This document shows positions 7,172-14,839 of a DNA stretch of 22,776 nt, piece after piece. The stretch's first letter is position 1. Every line of letters starts with the position of its first letter. The notes under the pieces were generated by a model, which was given only the letters and a program-made list of their open reading frames with translations, ran no database searches and was not told the origin of the DNA. Origin of the DNA: a virus; IMG/VR virus record IMGVR_UViG_3300043427_002533, positions 1 to 22,776 of that record, one strand, 5' to 3'. The position numbers were made by a program, and so were the translations under genes.

Positions 7172-9383
7172 CTCCAATATCTTGATCTACGCCAATAGGA
7201 AAGCCGGCAATATTGCAGCCCCAATTGTATTGTGTGTTTTTACGTAATATTTCGCAATATTCCTCTACGTGCTCGGTCTTAACAATTGCCACGATTGAGT
7301 CATGGACAAGCATGAAGATTCTTGCGTCAAGCTCACACTCTCTAATTTCTCTAGCAGTTCCAATAGCTCCGAGTAAGTTAACGTCACTTGCCAGCGATTG
7401 GATTTCTGAATTAATACCACTTCGTACTTCGTGGGCTGCGATTCCTTTGTCACTGCTGAATACATTAGGAAGCCGTCTTTTTCGGCCAAAAAACGAGTAA
7501 GTATATCCATTTTGTTGAATAAAGTCCTTGCGCGTGTCTAACCACTGTTTTAGTTTCTTAAAAGTTGTAAAATACTGCTTAATATCATCACGAGCACGAT
7601 CTACTGGATAATGCTGACCTGTTGCTTTAGTAACTGTTACACTGACTTTATCTGCCCCACTACCATACAAGATACCAAAGCTAATAGCTTTAGCACTTTG
7701 ACGCATATCTGGATAAAGTTTCTTTACCTGATCAACTTCACAGGGCAAGTCAAACACCATTTTAGCAATACTGCTGTGAAAATCACCGCCATCTGTAAAC
7801 ACTTTCTGCAGGTTTTTATCTCCCGACAATACAGCAGCATAATACATTTCAGCAGTTCTTAAGTCTTGCGAAACGATTTTATAGCCCTCTGGAGCTTTGA
7901 TACAACCTTTGATAATAGGATCATCACGCGGTATTTGTTGCGCGTTAAACTTTCCACTACTACTAAGACGACCACTAGTGGTAAAGATAAGATTAAAATT
8001 AGTACGAATCCTATCATCCCTATCAAGCTCAGGAAGTATTTTGTGTATATATGTGTTTTGGATTTTGGATAGCTTACGTACTTGTAGGATCGCTTTAGGA
8101 AGCTCATGTTCTTCACTCAATTGTTCTAGGACTTCTGCATCTGTACTAATAGCGCCTGTACTGGTTTTCTTGCCTGTAGGTGTTAAACCAACATAGTCAA
8201 ATAGTATACTACGCAGTTGCATAACACTATTTGGGTTAAATATCTTGCAGTTAGCTATCTCAAACTTCTTTACTTCGTCAAAAGTATAAATATGCTGTTT
8301 AGCTTCTTCAATTTTAGTAGATAGGTATTTGTCTGCAAGTTGCATACGCTCACGACTAATAGGTATTCCTACTTCTTCCATGTCCATTAAGAATAATGTA
8401 CCTGGGATTAGTATTTCTGTGTATACTTTGCGTAAGTTGTCGTTCTTTTGAACAATAGGCCAAAACTTGTTAAACAGTTCTAGCGTAACGGCTGTGTCTA
8501 TACTAGCATATTCACTGATAATATCAAACGGAATTAAATCGTAGGTAAAGTTCTCGTTGAGCATACCGTGTTGACGGCAATATTCTTTTTTAAATTCATC
8601 CAGTTTAGCATCATAGTCGCCATAATCTGTGTACTTTAGCGCTAGTTCTTTTAGGCCATGACTATCAGTTTCGTCTAGGACATAATGCATAACCATTGTG
8701 TCATGTACCCGTGTACGGTCAAAATCTAAGTCTAGGTGATATTTAAGCATTTTATAGTCAAATTTCATATTATGAAAGACTATAGTAAAACGGCTGCAAA
8801 TTTCTTTTAGAAGTTCAAAGGTACTCTCACCAATACAATCACAACTAATATATCTGCCGTGATTTGGCTTGTAGCTTATGCTTATTCCTAGCACATAACC
8901 GTCGCGTGGATATAAACCTGTAGTTTCTGTGTCTATAGCAACTACACCTTGTGCATTTTCTAAGACTTCTTGAAAAAAGGCATAAGCATCTTCTTCGCGG
9001 TCAATACCGCAAAAATCACCTTGCTTAACACCCTTAACTTCACCATTAATATGTTTATGTATTTTGTCTAGGGCACGCTCAAAATCAGGTTTTCCTTCTG
9101 GCTTAAATGCCAGCATTGCTGGATTGCTAATAGGTATAAACTTTTCGTTTACCAATTGACCAGCATAGTTAGTAACGCTAGTAATTTTGGCATATTCTTT
9201 GGCCGCTTCTGCGCCTACCAAGATCACTAAGTCATAGAGATCAGTATCTATATCAAGATCAACGTCTTTTTTCAGCAATTTAGTAATTGGTTTTGAGCTC
9301 ATGTGAAAATGCTCAAAATCAAACTGGAAATAATCTTTATATCTGGTTCTGTTAGGGGCTTTATCAATTACGGCAATTTTCAT
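7104..9383 (-). CDS. Family A DNA polymerase with 3'-5' proofreading exonuclease (T5-type)
   Basis: The replicative polymerase. Of 759 residues, about 1-140 are an N-terminal extension, 145-300 the DnaQ-like proofreading domain (Exo I D151-T-E153, Exo II N205...D209, Exo III Y292...D296), and 310-759 the polymerase domain. Motif A is VSQDLRTAEMYYAA with catalytic D507; it departs from the usual DYSQIELR in the way T5-like polymerases do but keeps D and E. Motif B is RQSAKAISFGILYG (R561, K565, F569, Y573), and motif C is HDS with D695. F569 at the sugar-sensing site predicts strong exclusion of dideoxynucleotides. No 5' nuclease domain is present; it is the separate gene at 1-631. The ATG overlaps the primase stop as ATGA. 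Confidence 0.97.
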   Translation of the reverse strand: MKIAVIDKAPNRTRYKDYFQFDFEHFHMSSKPITKLLKKDVDLDIDTDLYDLVILVGAEAAKEYAKITSVTNYAGQLVNEKFIPISNPAMLAFKPEGKPDFERALDKIHKHINGEVKGVKQGDFCGIDREEDAYAFFQEVLENAQGVVAIDTETTGLYPRDGYVLGISISYKPNHGRYISCDCIGESTFELLKEICSRFTIVFHNMKFDYKMLKYHLDLDFDRTRVHDTMVMHYVLDETDSHGLKELALKYTDYGDYDAKLDEFKKEYCRQHGMLNENFTYDLIPFDIISEYASIDTAVTLELFNKFWPIVQKNDNLRKVYTEILIPGTLFLMDMEEVGIPISRERMQLADKYLSTKIEEAKQHIYTFDEVKKFEIANCKIFNPNSVMQLRSILFDYVGLTPTGKKTSTGAISTDAEVLEQLSEEHELPKAILQVRKLSKIQNTYIHKILPELDRDDRIRTNFNLIFTTSGRLSSSGKFNAQQIPRDDPIIKGCIKAPEGYKIVSQDLRTAEMYYAAVLSGDKNLQKVFTDGGDFHSSIAKMVFDLPCEVDQVKKLYPDMRQSAKAISFGILYGSGADKVSVTVTKATGQHYPVDRARDDIKQYFTTFKKLKQWLDTRKDFIQQNGYTYSFFGRKRRLPNVFSSDKGIAAHEVRSGINSEIQSLASDVNLLGAIGTAREIRECELDARIFMLVHDSIVAIVKTEHVEEYCEILRKNTQYNWGCNIAGFPIGVDQDIGDDYSFGHFEETYKADGDSLARI

Positions 9384-10228
9384 TGAATATACTCTTTTAT
9401 GCTTGTTACGTCTAGTTGATCTAATTCACCAGGATCAACACCGTCTGGCAACTTTACAATTTCTACTATAAAATCATCTTCTTCTAGTGTTGGCTTAAGC
9501 TGTTTTGCTGCTTTTTCGCCTGCCTCATCGCCGTCAAATAAGATGTATATATTTGTAACACCTTGTGCCTTAAATGGTAACAATTTTTGTTTTGCAGTAT
9601 TTTGCAGTGTATTTGTACCAAAACAGCAGACCGCATTTTTAATTCCTTTATCATAAAGATTAAGCATATCAAACACGCCTTCTACTAGAACTATACTGCG
9701 ACTAGGTGTTTCTAAATAACTGGGAAATAGTGGCAGTTGGACACCACTAGGGTAATTTATATATCTGGGATTTACGTTACTAAGTGTATGTCTACCAACA
9801 AATACCTTAATCTTATTAGTAACATCTTGTATAGGAAATACAATACGATCTTGTAGTTTTTCTACTTGATTTGTATAAAAAGCGTTAAAGTGTTTTAGTG
9901 TACTAGCACTAATACCACGAAATGGTTTTGTCCAGGGTGTATGCCCTAGTGGAATTGCTATTTCTTGGCTTGCACTAATTTCTTGTAATTTCTTCTTGAG
10001 ATTAGCAATCCTAAGTGGCACAGGATTAGTAAAGACCCCAAAATATTTAAAGATGTTAGTTTTAAACCCACAACTAAAACAATGGGCAGCGCCACTAACA
10101 CGATCGATTCTAAAACTAGGATTATTATCTTCATGTTCTGGATTCAAGCATTTAATTAGGTAGTCTCGCCCGCTTACAGTATAAGCTAGGCCATTCTTTT
10201 GTAGTAGCTCTAGGATTGGATCACTCAT
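9380..10228 (-). CDS. DnaG-type DNA primase with CHC2 zinc finger and Toprim domain
   Basis: Makes RNA primers for lagging-strand synthesis. At 282 residues it is compact. The N-terminal zinc finger has C27, H32, C50 and C53 (the CHC2 pattern), a linker follows, and the Toprim catalytic core has E183 in IVLVEGVFD and D232/D234 in FDGDEAG. The C-terminal helicase-binding domain of bacterial DnaG is absent, as in other small phage primases. Its start codon follows the helicase stop directly (TAA then ATG) and its stop overlaps the polymerase start, so helicase, primase and polymerase form one coupled translation unit, suiting production of a stoichiometric replisome. Confidence 0.94.
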   Translation of the reverse strand: MSDPILELLQKNGLAYTVSGRDYLIKCLNPEHEDNNPSFRIDRVSGAAHCFSCGFKTNIFKYFGVFTNPVPLRIANLKKKLQEISASQEIAIPLGHTPWTKPFRGISASTLKHFNAFYTNQVEKLQDRIVFPIQDVTNKIKVFVGRHTLSNVNPRYINYPSGVQLPLFPSYLETPSRSIVLVEGVFDMLNLYDKGIKNAVCCFGTNTLQNTAKQKLLPFKAQGVTNIYILFDGDEAGEKAAKQLKPTLEEDDFIVEIVKLPDGVDPGELDQLDVTSIKEYIQ

Positions 10229-11608
10229 TTATGCGTCCCAGGGTAGATCTGCGGCTGCGTCGTCTTGTTTTAAGTTTTTCTTTCCGGCTTTTTTAATTGT
10301 TTCTTTTTCTTGAGGTTTATCAATACTTTGTGGACTAATTCTAAGGGTTTCCCAGTCTATTGGGCTGGTAAATTTCATCTCTTTGCCGCCACGAATTTTA
10401 GTAGTTTCAAAACTAATAGCGTTGCTGCTTTTGTCATGTGCTTCCATTACTAGTGCAATATCTGCGGCATCTAATATACCTTTGGCAAAACGTGCTTCAC
10501 CAGTTGCATCAATCTGATAAGGGCTTACTAGTACAACTTCATACTTTCTGGCTAAGTTCTTTAGCTTTTTACTAACCTCAATTTGAGGTTTCCAGTCATA
10601 CATGTCAGCACCCTCAATTACAATTTGATTTAAGTAGTCTACTACTACAACCTGTAACTTATCACCAAATTTAGCTTTAGCTTTACCAATATGTAGGTCG
10701 ATACTGCTAATAGTTAGGTCTCTATCGTCAACAATAATCATTTGATTGTCTGGTTTTAATTGATGATTACGTACTAGTTGTTCTTCAAATTTAAATCGGT
10801 TACGGTGACGTAAAAAGTCTAGTACAGTTTGATCTGATTCTTGGAACATGCCTGCTCTAGCTTTTACCACTTTTAGTACTTCATCGTCAGTTAATTTATT
10901 TTGTTTTAATCGCTGTAAGTCCACATTTGCTAATATGCTAAGGTTACGTTCCATAACCTCGTAAGCGGTCATCTCAATTGAGAAATATATAGAACTATTC
11001 CCATTCTCATACTGATTAATAAAAATATTACTACTAGTAATACTTTTGCCGCTGCCTCGTTTACCGCCGATGAGTATGAGTTCTTGTCTAGCCACACCGC
11101 CAAGTACAGCATCAAAAGTATTATTAAGTCCCAAGTAAACACGCTCTTTCTCCAAATCATCGGGATGCCTAAATAACATCATATCAGCCATAGTAAATAC
11201 TTTTTCACTGGTATGTGTCTTTTCTTCTATAGTCATAGCTATAGTTGACAAGTTTTCTTTTATTTCATTAGTGTCGTATAGTGGCAGTTTATCTACAAAT
11301 TTATCTAATAATTTTACAGTTTCGTTTTGTGTGTATTGATCTATTAAGGCATCTAATGCTATTTCTGCTGAAACGTCAGGAACCTCAGTTAAGCGGAGAG
11401 TCGCTAACGTCTTAGACGCTGGCCCCTCCCTTAGTGTTAATGCTAGATCATCAAAACTAGGTACCTGATGGTACTTTTCGTAATGTTTATTGATTGCACT
11501 GTAAAGAGAGGAATACGCAGGGTCTAAAAATACTAGTTTGAGCCGTGCCCATAATTCTAGGTTTTGCTCTGCTAGTAGTTTATTTAAGACTACTGCACTT
11601 GTATCCAA
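10229..11608 (-). CDS. DnaB-like replicative helicase (T5 D6-type)
   Basis: Hexameric RecA-fold helicase that unwinds the replication fork. Of 459 residues, 1-140 form a helical N-terminal domain and 155-420 the RecA-like motor: Walker A GGKRGSGKS at 181-189, catalytic glutamate E212 in FSIEMT, Walker B VVVVDYLNQ at 320-328, a sensor segment VVLVSPYQ around 358-365, and an R-G-G element (TTKIRGGK) around 403-409. The C-terminal tail is linker-like and ends ADLPWDA, which resembles the acidic tip of bacterial SSB. The start is TTG at 11608 with AGG about 7 bases upstream, overlapping the previous stop; no other in-frame start fits. It is directly followed by the primase. Confidence 0.93.
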   Translation of the reverse strand: MDTSAVVLNKLLAEQNLELWARLKLVFLDPAYSSLYSAINKHYEKYHQVPSFDDLALTLREGPASKTLATLRLTEVPDVSAEIALDALIDQYTQNETVKLLDKFVDKLPLYDTNEIKENLSTIAMTIEEKTHTSEKVFTMADMMLFRHPDDLEKERVYLGLNNTFDAVLGGVARQELILIGGKRGSGKSITSSNIFINQYENGNSSIYFSIEMTAYEVMERNLSILANVDLQRLKQNKLTDDEVLKVVKARAGMFQESDQTVLDFLRHRNRFKFEEQLVRNHQLKPDNQMIIVDDRDLTISSIDLHIGKAKAKFGDKLQVVVVDYLNQIVIEGADMYDWKPQIEVSKKLKNLARKYEVVLVSPYQIDATGEARFAKGILDAADIALVMEAHDKSSNAISFETTKIRGGKEMKFTSPIDWETLRISPQSIDKPQEKETIKKAGKKNLKQDDAAADLPWDA

Positions 11609-11610
11609 GT

Positions 11611-11910
11611 TTAACCTACTTTCGATTCATTGTCTATAATTACTTGATCTATAATTTCCGTTACTTTATATAGTACTTCTTCTCGTAGTCGTTTAATATC
11701 TTGTTGATAGCTTGCATCTCGTTCAAATAAGAGACTAAGCTGTTCATGTGTTACTAGTTGCTGTAGGCCAAAGTAAATATGGTCATAGGCCATTGTTGAC
11801 TCAGGCATTACCTCAACTTGTGCTGTACGTCCATAGTTATCAGTAGCTAATTTTACTACTTCTTCTACTGTAAAACTTTGATTGTCATGATAGGTAATTG
11901 TAACTTTCAT
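11611..11910 (-). CDS. Hypothetical protein preceding the replicative helicase (99 aa)
   Basis: Unrecognised. An N-terminal beta-like segment (MKVTITYHDNQSFTVEEVVKLA) precedes two long helices with heptad-like spacing (QLSLLFERDASYQQDIKRLR and EVLYKVTEIIDQVIIDNES), suggesting oligomerisation. The ATG at 11910 has AGG with a 6-base spacing. It is the first gene after the terminator that ends the D5-like gene, with no promoter visible in the gap, so it and the helicase-primase-polymerase genes seem to depend on read-through. A loader or partner of the helicase is possible from position, not from sequence. Confidence 0.7.
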   Translation of the reverse strand: MKVTITYHDNQSFTVEEVVKLATDNYGRTAQVEVMPESTMAYDHIYFGLQQLVTHEQLSLLFERDASYQQDIKRLREEVLYKVTEIIDQVIIDNESKVG

Positions 11911-11919
11911 ACTGAGCCT

Positions 11920-11959
11920 AAAAGTAAAAAGGCTGGGAGCTTTTTACGTCTCCCAGCCT
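11920..11959 (-). terminator. Rho-independent terminator after the D5-like gene
   Basis: Minus strand: a 10-bp stem AGGCTGGGAG / CTCCCAGCCT (11959-11950 with 11939-11930), a 10-base loop, then TTTTTACTTTT. It begins 16 bases after the D5-like stop codon and ends just before the ATG of the next gene, which implies partial read-through. Confidence 0.9.
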
Positions 11960-11975
11960 GGGTTTTGTTGCTTGT

Positions 11976-12725
11976 TTAAGCAGCTTTGGCTTCTGCCTTA
12001 GCACGCTTAGCAGCACCATCATAGTCTGCAACTTTAATACCACGACGGGTTAAAAGTGTCTTAAGACCACGCTCTGTTTTATCAACAGCAGCTGCAATTT
12101 CTGCAACAGTCATTTGATGAATCTTGCTACCTAGTTGGGTAACTGGATCAACATTCTCTTTTGCATAGCTGTTCTTTTGTGCAGGAATCTTAGCAATTTG
12201 ACCCTTGCGAGTAAGGCTAAGAGCTTTACCACGAACACTTGCTACAGTCTTATTAAGTGCTGCGGCAATATCCTCAATAAAGGCACCTTTTTCAGCCATT
12301 GCAATAAACTTGGCTTCTTCGGCATCAGTATATGTACGGGCAACCTCAACTTTTTCAGCAGGCTTTACACTACCAGTAAGCTCAAGTGCTAAAAGCTTAC
12401 CTTGAATCTGCTTGGCAGTAAACTTGCCATCCATGAATTCTTCGGCGATTTGTTTGTAGGTAAGTTCGCCAGTGTTGCTAATAACAAACTCAGCAAGCTC
12501 AGCTCCCTCATCTTCAGTAAAGGCACTAGTTTTTTCTTTGGCCATACTAGCAACTTCTACCTCAAGTTGACGTAGTTTGCTAGCAACGCTACGAGCAGTA
12601 AAATCTGCGCCAAGTGATTCAGCAGCATGTTCAACAGTAGCGGCACTAACAGGACGCTGGCTACCAACAAGTTTCATAAGTTGGTCAACAGTAGCGTCAG
12701 ACCATTTTTTGGCTTTTTCAGTCAT
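11976..12725 (-). CDS. D5-like DNA-binding protein with tandem SANT/HTH-like repeats
   Basis: A 249-residue protein made of repeated helical DNA-binding modules. Three repeats begin with an aromatic-S/T-D/E pattern and end in a recognition-helix-like segment: about 8-55 (WSDATVDQLMKL to SVASKLRQLE), 69-116 (FTEDEGAELAEF to QIQGKLLALE) and 132-176 (YTDAEEAKFIAM to SVRGKALSLT). A shorter fourth one lies at 205-230 (TVAEIAAAVDKTERGLKTLL). The C-terminus is a basic, alanine-rich tail. Size and location between the ligase genes and the replicative helicase match T5 D5, an abundant double-strand DNA-binding regulator of early and late expression. Codons look more GC-rich than in neighbours and a strong terminator follows, both signs of high expression. 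It overlaps ligB by 8 bases. The D5 link is inference from position and architecture. Confidence 0.75.
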   Translation of the reverse strand: MTEKAKKWSDATVDQLMKLVGSQRPVSAATVEHAAESLGADFTARSVASKLRQLEVEVASMAKEKTSAFTEDEGAELAEFVISNTGELTYKQIAEEFMDGKFTAKQIQGKLLALELTGSVKPAEKVEVARTYTDAEEAKFIAMAEKGAFIEDIAAALNKTVASVRGKALSLTRKGQIAKIPAQKNSYAKENVDPVTQLGSKIHQMTVAEIAAAVDKTERGLKTLLTRRGIKVADYDGAAKRAKAEAKAA

Positions 12726-13482
12726 TTATATGTTCTCTTAAAAAAGTATTTAAGTTTGTGATGATTTTTATGCCGAGTTGTTCGGCTTTTTTACGTTTTG
12801 TACTACTTTTATCTTCTTCGTCAACCAAATAATCCGTAGTTTTAGTTACAGTTTCGCTGATACGAAATCCGTGATCTGTTAGTTGCTTGTAGGCTTCGGC
12901 TTTAGTTTTATAAGAAGATAGTTTGCCTGTAATACATACTGTTTTACCACTAGTATTTACAACAGGCGTTTCACTGCGAAATGAAAAAGGTAAAAACTCT
13001 CGCATTTCTTGGAAATCTAGTTCAAGCCAGTTAAGTAGGTTTTCTGTTACTTTGTCACCTAGTCCGGCTTGTTTGCAGGTTTCTAAGCTAATTTCATCAA
13101 TATGATTTACTATGCTAGCGATCTTACCACTAGCTGTTGAACCAACTAGTGGAATACTAAAACTGGCAAGTACTTGATTTAGTGGGGCACTGCGACTCTT
13201 GTCAATTTCACTGATAAGTTTTTCAGCAGTTTTAATACTGCCTAGTTGACTAGCAACTTCATCAAGCTCTAGATAATAGAGTTCAGTAATATCAGCTAAA
13301 CCTAACTTTTCAATAGTTTTTGCACCCATACCCTTGATACCCATACTTTTGCAAAAGTGTTCTACACGCTTGCTAAGTTGAGCATCACATGCTTGGTTGC
13401 GACAAAACAATTGATCGTTGACCAATTCAAGTTTGTAGTTACAACATGGACAATGTGTGGGTATTTCAATCTTCATATTCAT
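12718..13482 (-). CDS. NAD-dependent DNA ligase, C-terminal subunit (LigB: zinc finger, HhH, BRCT)
   Basis: DNA-binding half of a two-subunit NAD-dependent DNA ligase. The 254-residue product starts with the C4 zinc finger (C11, C14, C27, C32), continues with the tandem helix-hairpin-helix domain (GIKGMGAKTIEKLGL near 49-63; LASFSIPLVGSTASGKIAS near 109-127), and ends with a BRCT domain at about 178-250 (GKTVCITGKLSS). It contains no adenylation domain, which is encoded separately at 13562-14518. T5 relatives carry the same division. The ATG at 13482 lies 12 nt downstream of a predicted transcription start, without a Shine-Dalgarno sequence; a second ATG two codons later is an alternative. 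Its own promoter allows it to be expressed independently of the other half. Confidence 0.93.
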   Translation of the reverse strand: MNMKIEIPTHCPCCNYKLELVNDQLFCRNQACDAQLSKRVEHFCKSMGIKGMGAKTIEKLGLADITELYYLELDEVASQLGSIKTAEKLISEIDKSRSAPLNQVLASFSIPLVGSTASGKIASIVNHIDEISLETCKQAGLGDKVTENLLNWLELDFQEMREFLPFSFRSETPVVNTSGKTVCITGKLSSYKTKAEAYKQLTDHGFRISETVTKTTDYLVDEEDKSSTKRKKAEQLGIKIITNLNTFLREHIND

Positions 13483-13500
13483 TTTTTAACTTAAGATATT

Positions 13501-13529
13501 ATTATACAGTATTGACTAAGTTGTTACAA
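13501..13529 (-). promoter_or_regulatory. Sigma-70 promoter for ligB
   Basis: Minus strand: TTGTAA (13529-13524), 17-bp spacer, TATAAT (13506-13501), with AAATTTT three bases upstream of the -35. Predicted +1 near 13494 gives a 12-nt leader TTAAGTTAAAAA before the ligB ATG, with no ribosome site. It lies in the 79-bp gap between the two ligase subunit genes. Confidence 0.8.
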
Positions 13530-13561
13530 GCTAAAATTTTTGTTGCCTGGGCTAATAAAAT

Positions 13562-14518
13562 TTATGCATCAACTTTGTGCAGTATACAAGGAATAATTTC
13601 ACCTGCACGTGCTACAGCTACTGTGTCGCCTATTCTAAGGTCAAGGGCTTCAATAAAACCTGGATTATTTAGTGTAGCTCTGCTGACCAGTGCATCTCCA
13701 ATTTTAACTGGTTCTAAGATGGCCACTGGGGTAACTTTACCACTTTTGCCTACTTGCCACTCTACTGCTAGCAGTTTAGTTTCTACATGCTGTGCACGCT
13801 CTTTGCGAGCATAAGCACCACGCGGATGTTTGCTAGTATAACCCATCTGCTCAAATTGATGGTTATTGTTTAGTCTAACAACAATACCATCACTGGGATA
13901 AATCTTGGCAAGTTCAGGTTCTAGTACAGTATTAAAGCCTAGTTGTTTAAGCACACGCATATCACCAGACCAAGTTGGATCTAGGTTTGGTGTTATTTGA
14001 TAGGCAAAGAATTCAATAGCTCTAGTTTTGAACTCCTGCAAATCTTTAAGATTTAAGCTGCCTGCTGCATAGTTGCGGCTATTTTCTACATGCAGTGGAG
14101 CTACAATCTCACCAGTGATTTGTACAGTTACATTACCAAGATTAATACGCAGTGGTACTAGACCACCGTGTTCATACATCTTGTCTGTAATAACTTGACC
14201 CTCGATACCATCACCACGAGTAAGTGCCTGCACTAGTACACCGTCTACGTACAGCAGGCTAATAGCCGCACCATCTAACTTAATACTAGTAGTAATGTCT
14301 AGGCCTGCTAGTGGATCACTTTTGCCTTCATCTTCATAGAACTTTTGCAAGCTGTACATAGGATACTTGTGCTTGGCTTTTTTGCCGTGTACTGCTGCAC
14401 CAACTTTGTTATAGCCGCAACCCTCTGCTAGCATGTCAAACATGAAGTCTGGAATAGTGGGCGTACCTTGATAGTAGGCCTCACTTGCTTTGTCTAATAG
14501 TTTATGTAATTTATTCAT
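13562..14518 (-). CDS. NAD-dependent DNA ligase, adenylation/OB subunit (LigA)
   Basis: Catalytic half of the split ligase. The 318 residues include an intact Ia NAD-binding domain (AYYQGTPTIPDFMFDML at 14-30 and HKYPMYSL at 50-57), the adenylation motif KLDG with nucleophilic K80, RGDG at 101-104, GEIV at 136-139, SDGIVVRLN at 209-217, and an OB-fold (about 250-318) with TPVAILEPV and RAGEIIP. The OB domain ends the protein; zinc finger, HhH and BRCT are in the next gene. Together the subunits total 572 residues against about 670 in a standard bacterial LigA. The ATG at 14518 is only one base from the predicted transcription start and has no Shine-Dalgarno sequence, so the mRNA looks leaderless. 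Confidence 0.94.
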   Translation of the reverse strand: MNKLHKLLDKASEAYYQGTPTIPDFMFDMLAEGCGYNKVGAAVHGKKAKHKYPMYSLQKFYEDEGKSDPLAGLDITTSIKLDGAAISLLYVDGVLVQALTRGDGIEGQVITDKMYEHGGLVPLRINLGNVTVQITGEIVAPLHVENSRNYAAGSLNLKDLQEFKTRAIEFFAYQITPNLDPTWSGDMRVLKQLGFNTVLEPELAKIYPSDGIVVRLNNNHQFEQMGYTSKHPRGAYARKERAQHVETKLLAVEWQVGKSGKVTPVAILEPVKIGDALVSRATLNNPGFIEALDLRIGDTVAVARAGEIIPCILHKVDA

Positions 14519-14525
14519 AAATAAT

Positions 14526-14554
14526 ATTATAGCAGTTTAGGGTCTTTGATTCAA
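14526..14554 (-). promoter_or_regulatory. Sigma-70 promoter for ligA, predicting a leaderless mRNA
   Basis: Minus strand: TTGAAT (14554-14549), 17-bp spacer ending in TGC, TATAAT (14531-14526). Seven bases separate the -10 box from the ligA ATG, so +1 falls at about 14519, giving a leader of 0-1 nt. It fills the 37-bp gap between the PC4-like gene and ligA. Confidence 0.85.
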
Positions 14555-14555
14555 G

Positions 14556-14837
14556 TTATTTTTTTACAATCTCGTCGTAGAAGAACTTAATCACTTCTTC
14601 GCCTTCAGCCTTGGCACAAATATCTAGTAATCCATAGAGTAAGCTATGTATATTTTCTATACTAGCCGGTATACTTATTCCTTCTCTAGATGCTTGCCAA
14701 TCTCCTTCATAAGTAAGAAAATATTTGCGTAACTGTATATAAGTAACATCTCTAAAATCGTTTATAACTAAACGTACCTGAAAACCTTTTTCTAGGTTTT
14801 CCTCTATTAATCTTTCGTAGAGTATATTACTGTCCAC
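14556..14837 (-). CDS. PC4/Sub1-like single-stranded DNA-binding coactivator (93 aa)
   Basis: Resembles the DNA-binding domain of the eukaryotic coactivator PC4. The diagnostic stretch is VRLVINDFRDVTYIQLRKYF (21-40) followed by G45 and EGIS at 52-55, matching the PC4 pattern F-R-x-x-T-Y-x-x-x-R-x-Y ... G-I-S, and a C-terminal helix. PC4-fold proteins dimerise through this helix and bind single-stranded or melted duplex DNA. Phage T5 is known to encode a homologue thought to act in recombination-dependent replication, which fits the rest of this genome. The start is a GTG at 14837, two bases after the preceding stop, with a weak AGAG upstream. Family assignment is by pattern only. Confidence 0.78.
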   Translation of the reverse strand: MDSNILYERLIEENLEKGFQVRLVINDFRDVTYIQLRKYFLTYEGDWQASREGISIPASIENIHSLLYGLLDICAKAEGEEVIKFFYDEIVKK

Positions 14838-14839
14838 GG

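Noticed and set aside
7859-8116. Minus-strand frame encoding a hydrophobic, membrane-like 85-residue peptide
   Set aside because: It lies wholly inside the polymerase domain in another frame; the polymerase sequence there is conserved and the hydrophobicity is a by-product of the frame.
13446-13814. 122-codon plus-strand open frame
   Set aside because: It lies opposite the ligA 3' end and the ligB promoter region, has no ribosome site, and its product has the odd low-complexity composition of an antisense shadow. All credible genes are on the minus strand.
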